This document shows positions 36,338-49,100 of a stretch of DNA of 64,000 bases, piece after piece (the stretch's first letter is position 1; each line of letters starts with the position of its first letter). The notes under the pieces are model-generated. The model saw only the letters and a program-made list of their open reading frames with translations. It was not told the DNA's origin and did not search any database. This DNA is from Nymphaea colorata (lineage: Eukaryota; Streptophyta; Magnoliopsida; Nymphaeales; Nymphaeaceae): NCBI RefSeq assembly GCF_008831285.2, contig NC_045139.1, forward strand, positions 19,140,354-19,204,353, given 5' to 3'. The position numbers and the translations under genes are program-made.

Positions 36338-37654
36338 TTAATGTTAGACATCCCCTCTTCCTCATGCAGATGCGGATTTCTACTCTTCTATCTATACCAA
36401 ATAGCCATTGGAAAGCACATTTTCCATCGCTTTGAGAGTTCCCTAATCTTCATTTTGCGAGTGCTTTGATCAGGTATTCCTTCCTTCTATGCTCCTCTTT
36501 TTCCTTTCCATGTGCGATCATTTCATCGACCATTTGATCTTGAATAGTTGAGTTCTCCACCAACCCCACATAGCTAATAAGGAGGAAAACTCCATAACTT
36601 AAACACCCATTTTTAAACCCACAAACTTCCAAACATATTTGGCATAAGAGGAAAACACGAGAGTTAGATTCATGGGCTTCTTTGCATCAATGCAAAATAG
36701 GTAGTCCAAATAATAATAATAAAAAAAAAAAAAAAAAGCACTTGGCGGTGCATGTGACAAAATTGTGTGGCAATAGAGATAGGCCTCCATTTGGAATACC
36801 CACAGAAGTTGGCAGTGTATAATAATATTAAAAAATATGAGATACTTTTTTGAGATTATGGAGAAAAAAATGTATCCTATACTTCATGATATAATACAAG
36901 AACACTTTTAAAAATGCACCTAAGAAATTGGATAAGTGAAAACAAATTCAAAATTTCCAATTGTGAATAGTTGCATTCAGTAAAAACCATACAGGAGGAG
37001 TAGTTGCATTCAGTAAAAGGTTAGGTAAAAGATTATAAAGAAATTGCCTTTTTAATACGAATTGTTTAAACCAAATATAACCATAAAATGTCATTCCGAC
37101 AACCATTTTTTGATGAATATCCACCAATAATTCAATCATGCTCCTTAACGCAACTTCGCGTTCTTGAATTGCCTGAGCTTGACTTTGAGATTATTGTGAA
37201 CTTTTTAGTTGTACAAATCACATCCGATGGATCCAAGAGGGAGAGAAAGAGGATCAGGGAGAAGAGGGGGGACAAAAACTGGTTCAATCGGCCTGGTAAT
37301 GGCACTATTGATCAACACTTCCGACGAGCTGTTGTGGAACCTCTTTTCAAAAAGTTTGAAAAGAGGAAGACCGAGTAGAGAGTCCGAAGGGCAGGCAGCA
37401 GGGAACTGCATGTTGACTCCACACTTTTCTCGCCTGCTCCTATAAGCACTCCCCAAGAATCTGTCTCCCTCGCATGTGGGGACTGGGAGTGATGATCTCT
37501 CTCTCATCAAGGGGGGGCCTCCCCACCAATACCAACTGGCCTGTAAAGAATACCCAACTGAATCTCAGGGACGTGTTGTTCTGAAACACGTCTCCTTCTC
37601 CTCGTTTCCATCCTCTGTTGCCCCTTGCTCTTCCTCGAACCTCTCCAAGAAACC
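36338..37654. other. Upstream region of rhodanese-domain gene
   Basis: AT-rich up to about 37200. It then becomes more GC- and purine/pyrimidine-rich, as expected for a 5' UTR and promoter. Open frames here have no recognisable product. Confidence 0.5.
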
Positions 37655-40600
37655 ATGAGCATCGTCATCAGAGCTCGCTCCGCCACCCGCCTGCTTCGGC
37701 TGCTTCCTTCCCTTCAAACAGCAACCGCGATCCCCTCCGTCTACGCCCGCTCGCTTGAGTCACCACCATGCCTACCACCCTTCCTCCCCACCAGCCAACA
37801 GCCCTTCTTCTGTCCCCAACCACACTCCCCATTCGCCCTCTTGGGAAGTGCTAGGCCTTTCTGTAGCTCCAGGTATGAAAAGGATCGATGCATTTCATCT
37901 GCAAACCATGATTTACATGCTCGATTTATGTGACTGCTTCTTCTTTGTCTTGAATCCGTTCGCGATTTCAGGCCGGAGTCCGCACAAGAGTCACAGCCGG
38001 AGGCCAGTACCAAATCGGTGCCTGTTCACGTCGCTCATGAGTTGCTTCAGGCTGGCCATCGTTACTTGGATGTTCGGTATGCCTCTTTCTCTTTGCTTTT
38101 GGCTATACTTAACCTCCCTTTTGCTGTGTTTCTTGGATTTATGGTGAATTTGATGGATCTTTGCGGATCTGGAATGGAAGTGAAACGAGTATAAGAAAGT
38201 TTACTGCAGTCGTCGTTTTATCGTCAGTAAATGCGATGTTTCTATGCTTTCTTTTCGTGTTCATGATGAATTCGATACATACCAACTGGAATGAAGCCGC
38301 AGTGAATATGAGAGTCATGGAAGAAGTTTTAAAGTGTGTGTAGACGCATTCGCTTGTCGGGAAAAGTGTGAAAAGTAGGAATTTTTCAGTTGTTGCAAAA
38401 TGTGGGTAGCTCAACTGCCCCCAATGGTATTTGGTGATGCAGACTTATTGCAAGGAATCACACATAGATTCGCGTAATATCGAGTCGAAATAATTTCCAA
38501 AATGACATGGCGGTCGTTCAAAAGAATTGGAAGACTTTACTCTGCCGCTGATCCTTGAGCTTTGCGATGTAAACTGCAGCAAGAGATTCGGTTTTAGAAG
38601 ATCCGAACTGTCCAATACTTCATTGATAAAATCAAGCAAGGATTTTCTTGTGCTCACTCTACCAGAACGATTTGCAGCATTCACGTTATTGATTTAAACC
38701 TCTACTGTTTAATCTCATTTCCTGCTCCCAAGTTTTGTGCTTCTGAATATTTTTGGAAGTAAGTTTCGTTTGAAGGGTGTATGGTGTGGACAAGTTGCCT
38801 TTTTCATCTAAAATAATTATGATGGGTTTGTTTGAACAGGACTGCTGAAGAATTCAACGCTGGCCACCCCATAGGAGCTATTAATATTCCCTATATGTTC
38901 AAAAATGGAGAAGGTGAGTGGATTATAGCTAGAATTTCTCCCACTTTATATGCTTTTTCTCTTGCTTCTATTCATTGATGTGACTCCCATCTTCTATGGA
39001 AAATAAATGCTCTAGAGAAGCAAAGTTATTCAGGAAAAAGGATTTCGCATAAAAGCACATCTTTTAGAAGTTAAACTTAGTTAACCATAAAGTTGCATAT
39101 TTCACTTTTTTGGCATCAAAGAAGCGTTTTCATTTTTATCTCTAGAATGAGTAAGTTTGTGCGTGTAGAAATGTGAAGATAGGAGACAACCTGAAGAGAA
39201 CCGCCGTCTGCTTCTGGTTGTGAGAATCATTTTTGCTGCTAAAAGAGTCATGCCAGAGAAGCGAACTTCACTTGTTAAAGCCATTTGTCAAGCACGGAAA
39301 TGAATGAGTTTTGTTTTTTCTTATTTTGGTTCTACATAGCAATATGGTATACATCTTATTTCCAATCACCATTTTGGTATGAAGAAAGAAAAACTTTCAT
39401 ACAGAATCACAGATGGCTTCTGCCATTAGCGGCCTCCAAGGAAAACCAATCTCATGCAACTCATTCTCAATTGCCAAAATGCTATGCCGACTTCTCAAAA
39501 TGCAATCGAGCCCTTCAAAGTGGTTCTCAAATGTCATTTGGTTATTTTTCAACTATGTTTAGCATCATACTAGTGTCTCGCTATTCTAGTCCAATTTCTA
39601 TGTGCTGTCAAAGTTCCAGAATTTTCCAAGTTACGTTACAAGTTAAAGCCTGTAGATCAGGTGCATGTCTGACCAACACTAGACGAGAAAATTATTCAAG
39701 ATTGGTTGCTAATGAAATGAGCATGGAAATCCTTACTTCTTAGACATCACACCTTTATTTGACATGTTCATTTCTGTGGGCATGTTTTCAAAATAAACAG
39801 GCTTTCCATATTACAGTTTCTCTATTTAGCAGTCCATATACAACCAAAACAAAACTTCGTTCATTAGAAGAGAAGTCTTTCTTCTATGAAGTTCTGGTAT
39901 AATGACTTCTTTGTTTCTCCATCCAGCATGGACCTCTTTAAACATTCCTTCTTTCAAGCATCTACCAAATTCAACACAGTTTGTGAGCTGAAGGAAGCAA
40001 CTGAGAAGGAACGTGAGTTTGCGAGGATCCTTCCTGGTCCATGGATCATTCCGAAGTAATGTTCAAATAGTATGTCAGTTTAGTCACTTATGCCAACCCT
40101 TTGATGTTCAAAATAGTATTGTCAGTTTAGTCACTTGTTCCAAGCCTTTGATATGGTGGAGAAGATATTCCCATCCAAGAGTCTGTGTCATGCTTTTCTC
40201 CAAGAAGGCCCTCATCATCCACACTTGTCATAGACACATCACAACGTTTATTCATGATGGCCTTAATTGTTTACACCTCCAAGCTGAACAGGAAGTGATA
40301 TGTGGTTCTGTGAATAAATCTGTGCTTAGCAATCTCCTGCCTCCTTTCCAAGGAAATCACTAACACAATCCAAGATGTTATGCAGTTCAGAAATCTATTT
40401 TAAGAAATCTTATGAACGTATGAGGCATAAAAACCTTTTTAATTGTGGAGAGAACTACAAATTGTCATGTTTTTAGTTATGAACTGTTGTAACCGATCAA
40501 ACAAGCTAGCTTTTCAATTAACTGGAAAAGGTAAAGTGCAGCGCTGTTGTAGGATTAGGAAGTCCTTTTCTATGGGGAAGGCGTAGTCCCTTTTTATCAC

Positions 40601-42168
40601 AACTTGATGCTTTTCTGAAAAGACAGTAATTTTTTATAAGTTTCTTCACTTTTTATCCATTCATTCATTACAATAAATTGTTTCTACTGTATCGTTAGAA
40701 ATGACAAAGAACCCGAAGTTTTTGGAAGAAGTATCGCAACACTTTGGAGAGGGGGATCAGATAATTGTGGTAATTTATATAATTATATTATTTCATGCTT
40801 TGCTACTTGTAGATTTCTGTCACTAAGAACAACTTACCAAGTGTTCACTAATTTGTAGGGATGCAAAAGTGGTAGGAGATCACTATTGGCCGCCAGTGAT
40901 ATGTTGGCTGCTGTAAGTTGCAATTTGAACTTTATGATGTTTTACGTGGAGTCATTTTTATACAGGAGACTTTCTTTATAGTTTATATTTCCCTATCAGG
41001 TACGGATACCATGGTCAAAATAGTAAATTAACTAATTAGAAATGAAATTTGCCTCATGTGCCCCAATGAAATCTCCCTGATGTGGTTTTTCATGCATGAC
41101 ACATGCATACTTCCAACACCCGCAGAGCAGATCTGGAAAACACACACATGCAACTGCCCACTTTATAGTCATTCTAATGCACTTGTAAATAATATATATG
41201 GGAGACATGAAAGTATGTTATTTAAATGTAGAAAAATGGAGATCAGATATAATAAATGAATACTTACACTCTATATGGCACTTTTCATAAAGTTGAGATG
41301 TAGCAATGCCTAAACTTATTTGGACAATCTTGAATTTTATATTTTTTTCTGCTTAGAGCAGTTTTGGAGGAAAAACTTTGATGGTTAACTGTATTATCAA
41401 TTGCTTACTTGTGCTCTGCTGCTTTTATCTTGATTCTGATGCCACTGAGAGCCCCATTCATTCCTTGATAGATCAGTTATAAATCACTAAACAACTCACC
41501 CTGATCAGAAAGATCTGACATCTCCAAGTGTCTGAATACCTCTGCCTGGCTGAACTCAAATTTTTGAGCCGTGTGGATTCTTTTGCAAAATCATGCTCTG
41601 CAAGTAGCTCCATATTCTTTCTCATACATGCCTTGTGATTAATTTATACGGATGTGAAAGCTAAAACTAAAGCAGTACACATCATTATGAACCACATATG
41701 TCTCATGCTCAGGTTCCATAAATATTCGTTTTATGACCAATGCAGGCGCAATAATCAATTACTTTTCTTATTTACCTGATGCATGTGAGCTTGTATTGGC
41801 CAAATTTTTGGAACCTTTTCAATTCAGAGTTCATAAGTGGCATCTACCTGTAACTTATTATGCTTTCAAATTTTCATTTGGGACATGCCTTCACAGCAAT
41901 TGCTACCTCAAAGATGTGTAGACCTTTTGGTTTGCATTATAAGTTTTACTGATCCTCACTGCTGCAGAAAATGAAAGATCTCAAGTAAATGAGTGGAAGA
42001 ACCCCCAGGATGTCTCAGGGATTTCTTCATATTGACTTTTATGTAACATGGAAAGTCAGTGATGTTTCAAGTAATCCTTCTGTCCTTATTGTGCAGGGAT
42101 ACAGTGGAGTTACTGATGTTTCTGGAGGTTATACCGACTGGGTAGAGAAAGGATTTCCAACGAACTGA
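37655..42168 (+). CDS. Rhodanese-like domain protein, STR15/STR16 type, probably organellar
   Basis: Exons: 37655-37872, 37972-38076, 38840-38913, 40699-40769, 40859-40912 and 42097-42168 (TGA). They sum to 594 nt, giving 197 aa with all phases closing. Single-domain rhodaneses transfer sulfur from donors such as thiosulfate to acceptors. The domain begins near residue 88 with VPVHVAHELLQAGHRYLDVR, continues with TAEEFNAGHPIGAINIPYM, and has the active-site loop GCKSGRRS with catalytic Cys158. It ends DVSGGYTDWVEKGFPTN. The first 70 residues (MSIVIRARSATRLLRLLPSL and following) are rich in Arg, Ser and Ala and poor in acids, like a mitochondrial or plastid transit peptide. The core resembles Arabidopsis STR16, while the added leader resembles STR15/SEN1. 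Intron 3 is about 1.8 kb and contains a 45-bp tandem duplication. Confidence 0.93.
40059..40150. repeat. Tandem duplication of a ~45-bp unit in rhodanese-gene intron 3
   Basis: Two copies starting ATGTTCAAAATAGTAT-like and containing GTCAGTTTAGTCACTT. Confidence 0.85.
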
Positions 42169-42723
42169 TCTCTATCTCTCTCTCTCTCTCTCCCTCTTTC
42201 AAAAGTGGCTACGATGAGAGACATAGCTGATCAAGCAATGGACTACGCTGTCATAAGGAGATGGGCGTATGCAATTGCATTGTTCATGCACGAATTTGCA
42301 TTATAACTTGCAGGATCTTGTTTATTTTCTCACCGATCTTGCTGCAAATAATTATTCAAGGATGAGATGCATCACTCCTTTACGAGTGCATCCGACTGAA
42401 GTAAAATAAGATACTCCAAACAAAAGCTGTTGTTCAATTCAAGTGCCTGCATTATGCTTAAGATGCACATATATTTAATTGAATTCCAAGTAACTGTTAT
42501 AAAAAAGGAGCTGTATGTACTTCCCAGTGGGCAGGAAGAATCTCAAGGGCTTTACCATGCATTCACTAAAATGCAAGCACCTCACCTGTGTAAGAACCCA
42601 TTTTTTGCATGTCGATCATGAAAAAAATACTCGCCAAGGGATAGCGGTACCTTCATTTTTAAGCCAATGAAAGAAGAACCAGCGCCAGTTCATCCTGACC
42701 AGCATGAATGTGAAACTAGTTTA

Positions 42724-42893
42724 TAGTGGCGGTGGGTATGGGCAGTTGTCCACACCCGTCTCACAATGTTTGTTTATTTTTACCAAAAATGCTTTGATAT
42801 ATTTGATTGTTTATATATATAAGCGCCCTAAAAGCATTAAAGTTATTGAACTACTGCCTCTCCTAACTCCTAAAATTTGTGGCTCCGCTAGTG
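42724..42893. mobile_element. MITE related to the CAGTGGTGGAGC subfamily
   Basis: The left end TAGTGGCGGTGGG and the inverse of the right end CACTAGCGGAGCC match weakly. The interior resembles the element at 56302-56478 (GGGCAGTT..., TTTATTTTTACC). No clear target duplication. Confidence 0.5.
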
Positions 42894-43479
42894 CCAGTGT
42901 GTTGTTTTACTCAACGCCATCGATGTACTTTGATAATTTTGTTTAATAATCCATATTTTATGAATACAAACATTGAAGACATGTATTATGGTTGCTTGCA
43001 ACACTATTATTATTATTATTATTATATCTCTGTGTGCGTGTTTTAAATGTTTGGGGCGCACTGATGTCTGTACTGAACTCATATCTACTTCATACCTGTA
43101 CTCATGTAGCCAGATAATAACATATCTCTTTCAAGTAACCATAAACAGAATTGGTATGTCTTTTGTTGTTATCAAATCTTAAAGTGTGTTCCAGTTCCTT
43201 TGTCGATTCCACTTAGATCCGAACTATTAATCTGAGGTCTTAGTCTCGTTTGATATTAGCCATGAAACCAAAGCCTTCAGACTTTGACATAGCACGCCTT
43301 CTATATCCACATCCTTATTTGGTGAACTTTCAGATAGAAATCCTACTATTCCTACTTAATATTAGAAAAAGAGGTATATGGTTTTTGAAAAGACACATAA
43401 GAATAGTTTGGTAAATGGAACAATTTGTAAGGATAGTTTGACAAATGGAGCAATTTGTAAGTGTTCATTAATCTAACCT

Positions 43480-43770
43480 AATTTTTGGATCAGATTCATA
43501 GACACCCAGTTTTAGTGTTTTGTGAATCTGTTGCAATTTGAGATAGATAGACTCATGCAACACACACAAAATGTTTCAACTACCAAACGACTCCTTGAGG
43601 TGTCTACCATATAGAAAATTATGTAACTATTTCATGAATATAACATAAAGATTGGTTTATGGAACACCTTAAAAAATAATGAATCTTCCCCAACTTTTAA
43701 GGTAGATTCATAGAATAGTAACAAAATGTTTTATTTGCTAAACGGACCCTTGAGGTATCAAAATTTTCAG
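43480..43770. repeat. Dispersed relatives of the 20195-20850 repeat
   Basis: Two degenerate copies carry TTTTGTGAATCTG, AGGTAGATTCATAGAATAG and CTAAACGGACCCTTGAGG, matching the blocks of the tandem array. Confidence 0.6.
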
Positions 43771-45175
43771 TAAATTACTTAAATAAGAACCCATAATTAA
43801 GTTTTCCCCTTTAACTCCAGCAATTGGTGTACTGTTAAACCCAATCTATCAAGTTCTTTTTTTCTAACAATTTCATGCTCAAGGCACCTATAGTACCATG
43901 CCAAAAGAATCTACGCATGTGTGAGCTCGAATTAAATCTCAAATAGATTAGTAGCATGTTACATAGACCCACAAAACATAACACATGTGAACTGTAACTG
44001 TAATATTAATTTTCTATAACAATGAAAGAAGGGTAGAAATTGAAAGTTAGGTTGAAGATTTGATTTATGGGACTGTTTGATTTTTTTTTTTTTTTTTTTG
44101 CTTTATCTATGTATTCTGGCATTAGTAATAAAAGCAAGCTTTTGAATCACGGTTACCAGTAAAAACATGGCATTGAAGTCTACTTGGAGGCCCATCTACT
44201 TAACATGATTCCTTTTACATTTTTAAAGTTTTTATGCAATTTATGCAATTCCAATATTGTGTATGTAACAACTCGATTCACTCCTAGGCTCGGACCCTTG
44301 GTTCGGGATCAGTACCCCAAAAAGGCTAAGAACCAGAACAATCATTTCATTAATGACCCTTTTATAAGCCCTTGAAGATCTCTCACAATCTTTAATACAT
44401 GACTAAACTGTTAGGACGTTCTAATATAAATTAAGTTTGAAACTTTTTAAATTTTATATTTATTCATGTTATCAAGTTTAGTATATCTATTCCAATAATA
44501 GCAAAAACTAATTCTTGTAGTTCCACCCTGTTTGACTAGCTGTTCTAACGTAATTAATTAAATTACAATAACATAAACAGATTCCTATTTGGTAAGTGCT
44601 CATAAAAGCCGAGCCCATATTTAGCCCTCGGGAATCGAGAAAAGTCCAGAATCAGGCAAAGAAATCAGTAAAATATTGTTCCCCAGAATAATTGTGGTGT
44701 TGCTATCATAATCCAATTTGTTTTCATGAATGGTTTATCGAGGCTTCCATTTGTTGCTTTAGTTTTTGGTGCAAACTCTTTCTGTATCATCACATTTCAC
44801 GAGTTACTAACGAAATATTTATTTGGAGGGTGTCAGAATTCTTCTGATTTGAGATCAGAAGTTAATAGTATGTTTGGTAACCTCCCAATGTACAGTTTAA
44901 CAAAATTATGGATATAAGGTGAGTCATGTCATAAATCAGATTCCAAGATTAAGATCCAGGATAATCGAACACCCCCGAGTTCTAGCTAGTCTGCAATTTA
45001 AACAACAGAAAAAAACAATATGAAATAGGTAAGAGCATGCGATAAGAAGAGAAGATGGTGAATGTTAGGTCGAAAACCGTTTCAACTTTCATTATTCGTG
45101 TTGATTGAGATTTTACAGGATGTAATCCTTATAAAGTTTGGTAATCCAGCTTAACCTTGTTATGGAAACGATTAA

Positions 45176-45371
45176 GAGGGTTTGGACGAAACCCCAAAAC
45201 ATATTTTTGAAGGTAAAAAATTATTTTGCTTTCAAAATATAGTTTCATGAGAGTTTGGATGACAAGAAAAATTAGTTTGGTCAAAAATAGTTTTTAGTGT
45301 TATTCAAAAACACAGGAAAAAAAATTCTCATAAAAACTTTTGTTTTTTAATGTGCCATCCAAACGTTTTCA
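45176..45371. repeat. Possible MITE with GTTTGGA-type ends
   Basis: GAGGGTTTGGACGAAA on the left and GCCATCCAAACGTTTTC on the right pair imperfectly. The interior has repeated AGTTTGG and AAAATAG motifs. Confidence 0.4.
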
Positions 45372-46117
45372 AGATATGATCCTCAGTTGAAACAAAGCGA
45401 GATCTCATTGTTTCAAAAACAGAGTTTGCGACGACACAAAAGGCCCCACTGCACATAGAGACAAAAACCACCGCTTTCATAGGTTTGGAGAGAAGCCGTC
45501 AATGCTTATCCACGAGTCCCCATATGCATCCACTCGCTCGGAGATTTTTGTGGGGGCTGTGGGCACAGACGGACTCGGCCGGGGCCCGATGCATCCCCCC
45601 GCCCCGGTCTCTGATTCTCTCCCTCTCTTCCGCCTGTCTGTTTTCTTTTCAGTTAGCCCATGTTAGACTGTGATGGGATTCAGTGGCGGAGCCGATGTGA
45701 GAAGGAGCCGAACCGGCCATTTACAGCCGTAGAGACGATAATAAAACAAACTTTTATATATATATATATATGCATCTGCTATAGCTGCAGGGCATTCTGG
45801 AGATCACCAACATGACAGTTCACTATCATGCAGCATTGACGTGTACCTCTTTTCCTTTCCTCCATCCATCTTTTCTGTAATAAGGGGGAAGAGGAAGAAG
45901 GAAGAATAATACCCAACAAAATTTTGAGGTGGATGCTTCTCGTTCTCTGTTGACATACTTTCTTCTTTTCCTGTAATGATCCATTTTGCAAGTACGTCAT
46001 CACCGTCATGAAAAAGAGGGAAGAACGGCCGTGAATTGTGTCATCGATGGTCATATGAACTACACAAATTTATGTTCATTCGTGTTTCCGTTTCTGATTC
46101 ATAGAGTTGATTGACAG

Positions 46118-49100
46118 ATGGGCGTAACGGAAATGGGCAGGAGGAAGGAGACGAGAAGGTCCCTCACCGTGGCGCCCTTCGAGTGCGCATGGAGGAAGGA
46201 GCTGAAGTTCAGAGATGCCGGCAGAGGGTGCGTCTCCTTCGACGCCTTCGCGCAGAACGACGTCACGATAGTTTTCCGGGAGCAGGCCGGCAGCCGGCAC
46301 TACAATTACAAGATGGATAGCACCCCCAATTACACCGTCATCCTCGGTAGCCACCGGAACAAGAGGCTGAAGATCGAGGTAAGCGGGAAAACGGTGGTTG
46401 ACGTCGCCGGCATCGGCCTCTGCTCTTCTTCCTCGTTCCAGAGCTACTGGATCAGCATCTACGACGGGCTCATCAGCATAGGCAAGGGTCGCTGCCCCTT
46501 CGAGAACATCGTGTTCCAGTGGGTCGATTCGCAGCCAACGTTTAAGGTCCAGTACATAGGTCTCAGTAGTTGGGATAAACACGTTGGTTACAGGAATGTC
46601 TGTGTTCTGTCCTTAGATAAAGACTGCAATTTCCTTGAAAGGAGACTCTTGGATGTGGATGATATGATCGAAGTGGACGTTGGCGACGACGATGGAGAAG
46701 GCGAAGAGAGTGATGAGGAGAAGAGGAGGGATAACGGAAATGATGGGAGCAGAGATAAGATAGAATTGGAGCACTTTTTGGAGAGTTGGGATCTCTCGGA
46801 TGTCATGTTTGTTGTTGGTGCTGATGAGAAGGTTGTTCCTGCTCATAGTGTTATTTTGAGATTGTGCGGTAACTTCTGTGATGTTTCTTCATCAACTGGG
46901 GAGGCAAAAGTTATTAAGATTCCTTGGGTGGGTTATCCCATTCTTCATGCCCTGCTTAAATTCATATACACAGGCAGAACCCAGGTGAATTAAATTTTTT
47001 TCGTTCCTACAGTTGATTTTGTCTTTTGCTTTCCATATGGTTGCCTACCCATCTAGAGAAAATGTCTCTGTTTCTTAAACGGTTTGATAAACAAATAATA
47101 AAAATTGACATGGTTGTTTACTTTCATTAATGCCCAGATTTTGGAATCAGAGCTTGAGGCTTTGAGAGATCTGAGCAGAGAATTTCAATTTGTTCCCTTA
47201 GTGGAGAGATGCGAAGAGACTATGAACTGTGGAAAAAGGAAAGACTCGTCAAATGAATTGGAAATACTCCATTATAGCATTCCTTCACATTGTTGGGGCG
47301 TCTTTCCATATGATCTTCCACTCGACGTGAAGAAGTTAAGGCAATTGCTTTCGACCGGCGAGGAAAGTGATGTGGACGTATATATTGATGGCTATGGGGT
47401 GATAGCCCGAGCTCATAAGCTAATACTCAGCTTGTGGAGTACTCCATTCTTCAAGGTCTTCTGAGATTGAACAATATTTCTGTTGAACAGCTCTATCTTC
47501 AATTCGATTATTGATTTCCATCCGTGGCGCTCCATGCTTCTATTTTGAAAGTGTATCTTCCTTTCATAAGCCACATTGCCGCCTGGAAGATTTTGCTTCA
47601 GTTAAACGTTTACAGGTTTTTTTCTTGCAGATGTTCACCAATGGAATGAAAGAAAGCAGTTCAAAAGCTATCCGCCTGTGGGATGTATCTCCTGAGGCTT
47701 TTTTGGCTATGCTTCGGTTCATGTACGGTGGAGATCTTGAACTGAAAGACAGTACAGAAATGGTTTCAGTGTTGATACCTCTTCTTTTTCTGGTTGATCA
47801 ATTTGGGGTGAATTATCTTCATCATGAGTGCTGCAAAAACATTCTAGAATGCCTTTCTGAGGTGATCCTAGCTCTTAATGTTGAATGCTTTCTTTTTTGT
47901 TTATCACAAGTTTTTGTTTCCATTTATATGTAGGGAAGATGCTGTGTTCACCAAACAGAAATCATGGTGTACAACTTTTTTTCTCGCTTTTCTGTTGAGA
48001 TGTCAATTTAGCATGTGTTATTTATCCATTTTCAGCTTTCTGAGTGACCTTGAGCTGCCAAACACAGAGAAAAAGGATTACTTGTTTTAATTACAACCAC
48101 CAGTTTACTTGATGTTTGGAATCTGAGTTCATCATGTTTTATCATTTATGATTGATTCGTTTCAATACATATCTATGCAGGGTTGGGGTACTCATACTGG
48201 ATGACGCTCATACTGCAAGAGTTATTTGTGTTGTTAATCGTTGAGGCACCAAAAGATATTTGGCGCAATTTTATGTTTGTCGTTAAACTAATTCTAAGTT
48301 CTTTGCAGGATTTGGTGTGCCCTGTCCTACAAGTAGTATCAACACTTCCATCTTGTAAGCTTCTCCAAGAGACATGTGAGAAGTACTTTGCAATGCATTT
48401 TGATTACTGCACAACTACCAATACAGATTTTGTGATGTTAAGCAAGGCTGCATTCACCAGGATCCTTGAGGTACATGTGAATTGATTAAATGTCTCTTAG
48501 TTCTCTCTTCTAGTATTCAAATACATATGCTTCATACTTACTGATACTCCTATTCAATATATTGGTAATTGTGGGTTGCAGCATCCTTACTTGACCGTAA
48601 CATCTGAAGAAAAAGTCCTGGATGCTGTTATATTGTGGTGCATGCAAGCGGACAAGATTTGTGGGTGGCAATCTGTTGATGAGCTCTTGAACATTTCAAC
48701 ACCTGAAGCCATTTTTTCAGAGAGGCTTCTGTCAATCCATTTGCTGCTCCCTCTTGTACGGTTTCCATTAATATCCACAACAACACTTCAATTGGTATGT
48801 TTTTGTAGGCATAGACTTGTTTCCTTCTGGCACTGTTTTTACAAGATTTCATTACTGACCTTGTTAATGCTTTCTAAGTTTAGCTTGAGAGCAGCAACCT
48901 TAGCAGGCAGATTCCAGTTATCCGACAACTTGTGAGTACAGCTATTACAAATTAATCCTCTTAATGAGAACTTCTCGGTCTGAATTTTAATTAATCTCAT
49001 CTCATGTAACAGGTTGAGGAAGCCCTTAGCAACTCTAACATGGGGGCAGCAGGAAAGATGAATGATCACAAGTAAGGCTGCATGCTTAGCCCTTATGTTG

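Larger units (their letters stand above)
42169..46117. other. Intergenic between rhodanese and BTB genes
   Basis: The first few hundred bases should be the rhodanese-gene 3' UTR, beginning with a (CT)n run at 42174-42193. Repeats follow (listed separately). At 45430-45670 there is a GC- and CT-richer patch, and at 45757-45770 a short TA run; these may be 5' UTR or promoter of the BTB gene. No other gene seen. Confidence 0.55.

Noticed and set aside
39285-40363. Open frames of 152 and 116 codons inside rhodanese-gene intron 3
   Set aside because: They have no recognisable motifs, and the flanking exons splice across them in phase.
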